Shown here one piece after another: positions 1 through 3,237 of a stretch of DNA of 6,096 nucleotides (its first letter is position 1; every line of letters begins with the position of its first letter). The position numbers and the translations under genes are program-made. Location of the stretch: the NCBI GenBank assembly GCA_043425375.1, contig JBHWQC010000084.1:1-6096 (forward strand). Reading direction: 5' to 3'. The notes beneath the pieces were generated by a model, which did no database searches, was not told the DNA's origin, and saw only the letters and a list, made by a program, of their open reading frames with translations. This DNA comes from Atopostipes sp043425375. Its GTDB lineage: Bacteria > Bacillota > Bacilli > Lactobacillales > Carnobacteriaceae_A.

Positions 1-414
1 TTTCATCATTTACTACCAGAATTTTCGGTGGTCGAAAATGTGTTGATGCCTGCACGTATCAAAGAGGGCAAAGTCACAAAAGAAATGCAAAAGCGAGCAG
101 ACGATTTGCTTGAAATGGTTGGATTGAGTAAAGTAAAGAACAATGGTTCAACAGAAATTTCCGGTGGACAGCAACAAAGAGCGGCCATCGCGCGAAGTTT
201 AATGAATAAACCAAAGCTGATTTTAGGTGATGAACCGACTGGAAATTTGGACTCGGACACCACCAAAACGATTTTTAACTTAATGAAAGACATCAATAAA
301 GAATTGGAAACCACCTTTATTATGATTACCCATGATCAAAAAGTCGCGCAGCAAACGGATCGTGTGATTGAAATTATGGACGGAAAAGTTGGTTTGGATA
401 TGGACAACTTATAA
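1..414 (+). CDS. LolD/MacB-type ABC transporter ATP-binding protein, C-terminal part (5' truncated by window)
   Basis: The frame is open from base 1, so the gene begins upstream and 137 residues are visible. The window opens in the Q-loop region (FHHLLPEFS, then ENVLMP), a pattern typical of the LolD/MacB/FtsE group of ABC ATPases. The signature ISGGQQQR is at visible residues 53-60. Walker B with the catalytic Glu (LILGDEPTGNLDS) is at 73-85, with Asp77 and Glu78. The H-loop His111 lies in MITHD. Walker A must lie upstream. Members of this group are cytosolic subunits that power a separately encoded FtsX/MacB-like permease, exporting peptides or lipoproteins or acting mechanically on envelope factors. 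No permease follows here, so any partner gene should be upstream. The substrate cannot be told from this fragment. The stop lies 12 bases before the uvsE start, so the two genes are probably cotranscribed. Confidence 0.93.
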   Translation, partial: FHHLLPEFSVVENVLMPARIKEGKVTKEMQKRADDLLEMVGLSKVKNNGSTEISGGQQQRAAIARSLMNKPKLILGDEPTGNLDSDTTKTIFNLMKDINKELETTFIMITHDQKVAQQTDRVIEIMDGKVGLDMDNL

Positions 415-417
415 GTT

Positions 418-422
418 GGAGG
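418..422 (+). promoter_or_regulatory. Ribosome binding site of uvsE, with two candidate ATG starts
   Basis: GGAGG begins three bases after the ABC ATPase stop. It leaves 4 bases to the ATG at 427 and 10 bases to the ATG at 433. Spacing does not decide between them. The family usually begins close to the conserved (I/L)GY strand, so the ATG at 433 (protein starting MKIGYAC) is equally plausible and would shorten the product by two residues. Confidence 0.7.
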
Positions 423-426
423 AGAG

Positions 427-1695
427 ATGCGGATGAAAATTGGTTATGCTTGCTTAATGGTGGGGGTGCCGGGCACCGATATGAAAACCACGCGAAAAGC
501 TAATGCGACGCCTGAACGATTAGAGAAATTAATTGCCCATAATTTGGCTGCGATGGAAAATATGCTGGACTATAATATTCGGCATGGCATTAAAATGTAC
601 CGCATCAGCTCCGATATTGTGCCCTTTGCCTCGGATTTAGAGACGAATCAAATGGATTGGGTGGATTTGTTTGAAGAGACCTTGAAGCGTTTAGGTGAAA
701 AAGTAAAAGCGCATGATATCCGGGTGTCGATGCATCCCGGCCAGTATACAGTGTTGAATTCAACCGATGTCGGTGTAGTCGAGCGAGCGATTTTAGACTT
801 GGCGTACCACACGCAATTTTTAGATGCAATGGGCGTCGATGATTCGCATAAAGTGATCTTACACATTGGCGGGGTTTATGGCGATAAGGATGCGGCAAAG
901 GAGCGGTTTATTAAGGTGTACGAAGGATTAAGCGACCGGATAAAAGCCCGTTTGATTATTGAAAATGACCATAATCTCTATACCATTTCTGATGTGTTGG
1001 AAATTAGCGAAGCGACCGGCGCGCCGGTCGTGTATGATAATCTGCACAATGCTTGTAATCCAAGCGATCCAGAAGTCTCAGACGCCGAGTGGATTAAACA
1101 GGCGAAAGCGACTTGGAGGCCTGCAGATAGGCGGATGAAAATTCACTATTCCCAGCAGAAACCAGGCGGCCGACTTGGTGCCCATACCGATACCATTTAT
1201 ATTCAACCTTTTATGGCGTTTTATGAAGAAATCGCCCCTTTAGATGTTGATATTATGCTGGAAGTGAAAGATAAAAACTTATCGGCGGTCAAAGCGAATT
1301 TAGCAACCACAGACAAGCCGCAAATGAAAGATTTAGAGGATGAATGGGCGCGGTATAAATATGCCGTCTTAGCTCATTCACCGAAAAATTACCAAGCGAT
1401 TCGTACATTATTAAAAGACAAGTCCGCTTATCCGGTCGTTGAGTTTTATACATTGATTGAAGAAGCTTTAGATACGATTCCCGATAAAAATGTAGAACTC
1501 AATGCCTTGGAGCATGTCTGGGGCCATTTGAAAAATAAAGTGTCTGAAAAAGAGGCGGCGCGTTTTGCCAAGATGAAGCAGCAGTGGCTGGATGACGAGA
1601 TTAAGCTTTCTCGAATCAAAAATTGGCTGAAAAAACAAGCCGAAAAAGTGGATGAGACGTATTTGCTGCAGTCTCTGTATTTTGAATTTGAGTAA
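427..1695 (+). CDS. uvsE: UV-damage DNA endonuclease UvsE/UVDE with a C-terminal DUF1722-like domain
   Basis: UVDE enzymes nick DNA immediately 5' of UV photoproducts and abasic sites, starting an alternative excision repair. Residues 1 to ~290 form the TIM-barrel nuclease. Its motifs are IGYAC (5-9), YRISSDIVPFAS (58-69), SMHPGQY (101-107), LHIGG (145-149), IENDH (178-182), YDNLHN (203-208), KIHYS (238-242) and GAHTD (251-255), then Glu279. Against my memory of the Thermus structure, metal ligands map to His103, His146, Glu179, Asp204, His207, His240, His253 and Glu279. Lys238 matches the modified lysine, and Gln106/Tyr107 the probing finger. The first ligand (His69 in Thermus) appears to be Asp70 here. 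Classical members are ~300-310 residues; this one has 422. Residues ~301-422 (YKYAVLAHSPKNY, NALEHVWGHLK, TYLLQSLYF) resemble DUF1722/YbgA. The gene follows the ABC ATPase closely and is closed by a strong terminator. Confidence 0.93.
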   Translation: MRMKIGYACLMVGVPGTDMKTTRKANATPERLEKLIAHNLAAMENMLDYNIRHGIKMYRISSDIVPFASDLETNQMDWVDLFEETLKRLGEKVKAHDIRVSMHPGQYTVLNSTDVGVVERAILDLAYHTQFLDAMGVDDSHKVILHIGGVYGDKDAAKERFIKVYEGLSDRIKARLIIENDHNLYTISDVLEISEATGAPVVYDNLHNACNPSDPEVSDAEWIKQAKATWRPADRRMKIHYSQQKPGGRLGAHTDTIYIQPFMAFYEEIAPLDVDIMLEVKDKNLSAVKANLATTDKPQMKDLEDEWARYKYAVLAHSPKNYQAIRTLLKDKSAYPVVEFYTLIEEALDTIPDKNVELNALEHVWGHLKNKVSEKEAARFAKMKQQWLDDEIKLSRIKNWLKKQAEKVDETYLLQSLYFEFE

Positions 1696-1717
1696 TTAGT
1701 TGAGCAGAAGCTTTTTA

Positions 1718-1762
1718 AACCAAACCATTTGTCAGAAATCGGCAGATGGTTTGGTTATTTTT
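1718..1762 (+). terminator. Intrinsic terminator of the ABC ATPase-uvsE unit
   Basis: The arms 1718-1733 and 1741-1756 can form a 16-bp stem around a 7-base loop. The outer 11 pairs (AACCAAACCAT with ATGGTTTGGTT) are perfect and the inner five include two G-U pairs. The stem is followed by ATTTTTTGTTTATTT-type T-rich sequence. It starts 22 bases after the uvsE stop. Confidence 0.9.
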
Positions 1763-1785
1763 GTTTATTTCTAACTTGTTTAGAA

Positions 1786-1885
1786 TACAGCGAGCTTAGA
1801 TATTCCAATTTCGCTATAAATTAATTACAGCGAAGATAAGCGTTCCAATCCCGCTATAAATAAAATATAGCGAAGTTAACCGTTT
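1786..1885. repeat. Tandem 40-bp-period imperfect palindromic repeat, about 2.5 copies
   Basis: Units start at 1786, 1826 and 1866, exactly 40 bases apart. Units 1 and 2 match at 26 of 35 bases. They share TACAGCGA at the start, TTCCAAT in the middle and CGCTATAAAT near the end. Unit 3 starts TATAGCGAAGTTA and then diverges. Unit ends are inverted (TACAGCGA with TCGCTATA), and junctions can also pair: 1852-1858 (CGCTATA) with 1866-1872 (TATAGCG) is a perfect 7-bp stem with a 7-base loop. The function is unknown. It could be a REP/MITE-like intergenic repeat or a structured leader, and copies elsewhere in the genome cannot be seen from here. Confidence 0.75.
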
Positions 1886-1955
1886 AAGTACTCACCATTG
1901 CTGCCAAATAAAATTTCAAATGAGGAGTGACATAAAGTACGTATATTTACACAAC

Positions 1956-1973
1956 CACTTTCTTAAAAAAGTG
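1956..1973. promoter_or_regulatory. Imperfect 18-base palindrome upstream of the GST promoter
   Basis: CACTTTCTTAAAAAAGTG is symmetric about 1964/1965, with eight of nine pairs matching. Its position, just upstream of the proposed -35 region, is where a regulator might bind. The site could also be chance symmetry in AT-rich DNA, and no matching regulator gene is in the window. Confidence 0.3.
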
Positions 1974-1979
1974 ATAATT

Positions 1980-2009
1980 TTGGGCAGCTGCCCCGAAGTA
2001 TAGTATGAT
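1980..2009 (+). promoter_or_regulatory. Candidate sigma-A promoter of the GST gene
   Basis: A -10 candidate TATGAT (2004-2009) overlaps an alternative TATAGT (1999-2004); each matches the consensus at 5 of 6 positions. The best -35 candidate for TATGAT is the weak TTGGGC (1980-1985), with an 18-base spacer. Transcription would start about 25-30 bases before the ATG. The weak -35 and the overlapping palindrome suggest regulated expression. Confidence 0.45.
1982..1993. promoter_or_regulatory. Perfect 12-base palindrome in the GST promoter, possible operator
   Basis: GGGCAGCTGCCC is fully self-complementary and strikingly GC-rich within AT-rich intergenic DNA. It overlaps the proposed -35 element and the start of the -35/-10 spacer, where a bound repressor would block RNA polymerase. 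An operator role is inferred from position only. Confidence 0.4.
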
Positions 2010-2042
2010 AAACATACAACAACTAAACAAAGGAGTGTTCAC

Positions 2043-2831
2043 ATGTCAGAGTATGAAGTACCGAAAGTGTGGCAGTGGGAAGACGAGAAGGACGAAAGAG
2101 GAGGCAACCGCCCAGATGCAGGCAGCCGTTTTGAACAAAAGCTGCCTGTTGGCGATGCACCGTTTCAACTGTATTCGCTAGGCACACCAAACGGCATCAA
2201 AATTACGCTGATGTTTGAAGAATTGAAAGAAGCAGGAGTGGATGGGGCAGATTATGATCTCTACCAAATCCATATTGGCGAAGGCGACCAATTTGGCTCA
2301 GACTTTGTCGAGATTAATCCCAACTCAAAAATTCCAGCACTTGTGGATCAAAGCCAAGAGCCGCGATTAGAGATTTTTGAGTCGGCCTCCATGTTGCTTT
2401 ACTTAGCCGAAAAGTTTAACCAATTCCTTCCAGAAGATATTCACGGGCGCACCGAAACATTGAATTGGCTGTTTTGGCAAATTGGCTCAGCTCCATATGT
2501 GGGCGGCGGTTTTGGGCACTTTTTCGCCTATGCACCGGAAAAGATGAAATACCCGATTGACCGCTTCACCATGGAAACCAAGCGTCAATTGGATGTCCTC
2601 GATAAAAATCTAGCCAACCGTGAGTTTATAGCAGGTGATACTTATACAATTGCAGATATTGCGATTTGGCCATGGTACGGTCGACTAGTATTAGGCGAAT
2701 TATATGAAGGTTCGGCCGAATTTCTCAATGTGGAAGAGTATCCGAATCTGATGAAATGGGCGAAAAAGATTGCAGAGCGACCAGGGGTTCAAAAAGGGTT
2801 GGACGTGGAATACCAGCCGCTGGATGAGTAA
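2043..2831 (+). CDS. yghU: Glutathione S-transferase family protein, YghU-type disulfide-bond oxidoreductase
   Basis: Cytosolic Nu-class GSTs such as E. coli YghU and YfcG reduce small disulfides using bound glutathione and show little classical transferase activity. The 262-residue product matches YghU from end to end. It has the family's N-terminal extension (~1-38, with KVWQW near 8-12 and NRP at 22-24). The thioredoxin-like domain follows with QLYSLGTPNG (42-51), NPNSKIPAL (92-100) and the glutathione-contacting FESAS (112-116). The helical domain has RTETLNWLFW (136-145), GGGFGHFF (154-161), FIAGDTYTIADIAIWPW (195-211) and AERPGVQKG (244-252). Thr48 and Asn50 correspond to residues important in YfcG. 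The C-terminus is roughly 25 residues shorter than in E. coli YghU. Start: ATG 2043, 7 bases after AAAGGAG. It appears monocistronic. Many Bacillota lack glutathione, so the physiological thiol is open. Confidence 0.92.
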   Translation: MSEYEVPKVWQWEDEKDERGGNRPDAGSRFEQKLPVGDAPFQLYSLGTPNGIKITLMFEELKEAGVDGADYDLYQIHIGEGDQFGSDFVEINPNSKIPALVDQSQEPRLEIFESASMLLYLAEKFNQFLPEDIHGRTETLNWLFWQIGSAPYVGGGFGHFFAYAPEKMKYPIDRFTMETKRQLDVLDKNLANREFIAGDTYTIADIAIWPWYGRLVLGELYEGSAEFLNVEEYPNLMKWAKKIAERPGVQKGLDVEYQPLDE

Positions 2832-2867
2832 AAAATAGTATTTTGAGTACTAAACCACGCCCAAAAA

Positions 2868-2876
2868 TGGTATACT
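2868..2876 (+). promoter_or_regulatory. Extended -10 promoter of the small membrane protein gene
   Basis: TGGTATACT combines the extended TGn motif with a 5-of-6 match to TATAAT. No good -35 hexamer lies 16-18 bases upstream; TTGAGT at 2843-2848 is 22 bases away, which is too far. This fits an extended -10 promoter. There is no clear terminator after the GST gene, so some read-through transcript may also reach this gene. Confidence 0.55.
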
Positions 2877-2906
2877 TTAGGTAAAGAAAAGGCACACCCT
2901 TTGTTT

Positions 2907-2914
2907 AAAAGGAG
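2907..2914 (+). promoter_or_regulatory. Ribosome binding site that fixes the start of the small membrane protein
   Basis: AAAAGGAG ends 8 bases before the ATG at 2923. A GTG at 2914-2916 in the same frame overlaps this site and cannot use it, so the longer 67-residue reading is unlikely. Another in-frame ATG at 2932 is farther away (17 bases) and less likely. Confidence 0.8.
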
Positions 2915-2922
2915 TGATCAAA

Positions 2923-3117
2923 ATGGTCTACATGGAGTTTTTTTTGAAAGTTGACTTGATCGTCGCAATGGTCTCCCTTTTTACCATGTTCGTTCTGATG
3001 CTGCTTGAAGTCCCTATTCCAGGCGTGCTCGTCGGTATTTTCATGGTCAGTTTACTGCTTGTTTTTGTAACTTTTATTATTTACCGCATCATCGATTCAA
3101 ATACAAATGAAAAATAA
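2923..3117 (+). CDS. Small two-helix membrane protein of unknown function (64 aa)
   Basis: I do not recognise a family. The product is strongly hydrophobic, with two predicted membrane helices at about residues 11-30 and 34-55. A short proline-containing turn (VPIPG, 30-34) joins them into a hairpin. The N-terminus carries Glu5 and Lys9. The C-terminus is a short polar tail (residues 55-64, RIIDSNTNEK) starting at Arg55. There is no cysteine, and the only histidine-free polar positions are outside the helices, so no catalytic or metal site is apparent. It is expressed from its own candidate promoter, has a good ribosome binding site and is followed directly by a terminator, which supports a real gene. 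The eight-T run at 2938-2945 lies in codons 5-8. A toxin-like or small regulatory membrane protein is possible but unsupported. Confidence 0.75.
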   Translation: MVYMEFFLKVDLIVAMVSLFTMFVLMLLEVPIPGVLVGIFMVSLLLVFVTFIIYRIIDSNTNEK

Positions 3118-3120
3118 CGA

Positions 3121-3152
3121 GAGCCCTTCAGTTTTCTGAGGGGTTCTTTTTT
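3121..3152 (+). terminator. Intrinsic terminator of the small membrane protein gene
   Basis: GAGCCCTTCAG (3121-3131) pairs with CTGAGGGGTTC (3136-3146) in an 11-bp stem with two G-U pairs and a TTTT loop. Six T residues (3147-3152) follow. It begins 4 bases after the stop codon and separates this gene from the ATPase. Confidence 0.93.
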
Positions 3153-3165
3153 ATGAAAAAAATAG

Positions 3166-3234
3166 GCATTCCTCCCGCTATTTTAAATCGTTTTTGCTAC
3201 TATTGTTTTAAGCACATTTCAAAGGGAGGAATGC
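3166..3234 (+). promoter_or_regulatory. 11-bp perfect inverted repeat enclosing the ATPase promoter and Shine-Dalgarno
   Basis: GCATTCCTCCC (3166-3176) is the exact reverse complement of GGGAGGAATGC (3224-3234). The right arm contains the ATPase Shine-Dalgarno GGGAGGA. In any transcript that includes both arms, the left arm could mask the ribosome binding site. The arms are 47 bases apart. The proposed -10 (3198-3203) lies between them, so its own transcript would lack the left arm; masking would then affect only upstream-initiated RNA. Alternatively the arms could be DNA-binding half sites. Confidence 0.5.
3195..3203 (+). promoter_or_regulatory. Possible extended -10 promoter of the P-type ATPase gene
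   Basis: TGCTACTAT has the TGn extension and a 4-of-6 match to TATAAT. The 17-base-spaced -35 position (3175-3180) is a poor match and touches the left arm of the inverted repeat. The start would be near 3210, about 28 bases before the ATG. This is the best promoter candidate in the gap, but it is weak. Confidence 0.35.
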
Positions 3235-3237
3235 GTT

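Larger units (their letters stand above)
1696..2042. other. 347-base intergenic region between uvsE and the GST gene
   Basis: No convincing coding sequence is present on either strand. In order the region holds the uvsE terminator, a cluster of 40-bp-period repeats (1786-1885), a stretch with no recognised signal (~1895-1950), an imperfect 18-base palindrome (1956-1973), a promoter candidate with a perfect 12-base palindrome (1980-2009), and the GST ribosome binding site AAAGGAG (2029-2035, 7 bases before the ATG). Confidence 0.8.

Noticed and set aside
28..30. GTG at 28 as the start of the ABC ATPase
   Set aside because: The frame is open to base 1 and the residues before it (FHHLLPEFS) are conserved Q-loop sequence, so this is an internal Val in a truncated gene.
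605..898. Minus-strand open frames inside uvsE
   Set aside because: They are antisense to a conserved enzyme and show no family motifs or ribosome sites.
1786..1885. CRISPR array
   Set aside because: There are only about 2.5 units, they are imperfect, there are no unique spacers between exact repeats, and no cas gene is present.
1895..1950. Small gene after GAGGAGTG at 1922-1928
   Set aside because: The only nearby start is followed almost at once by a stop, so no peptide of useful length results.
2836..2852. Terminator after the GST gene
   Set aside because: The stem TAGTA/TACTA has only five weak pairs and no T run follows.
2914..2922. Upstream GTG start giving the small membrane protein 67 residues
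   Set aside because: The GTG overlaps the Shine-Dalgarno AAAAGGAG itself, whereas the ATG at 2923 is correctly spaced.
3231..3233. ATG at 3231 as the ATPase start
   Set aside because: It is directly against the Shine-Dalgarno and out of frame with the ATPase.
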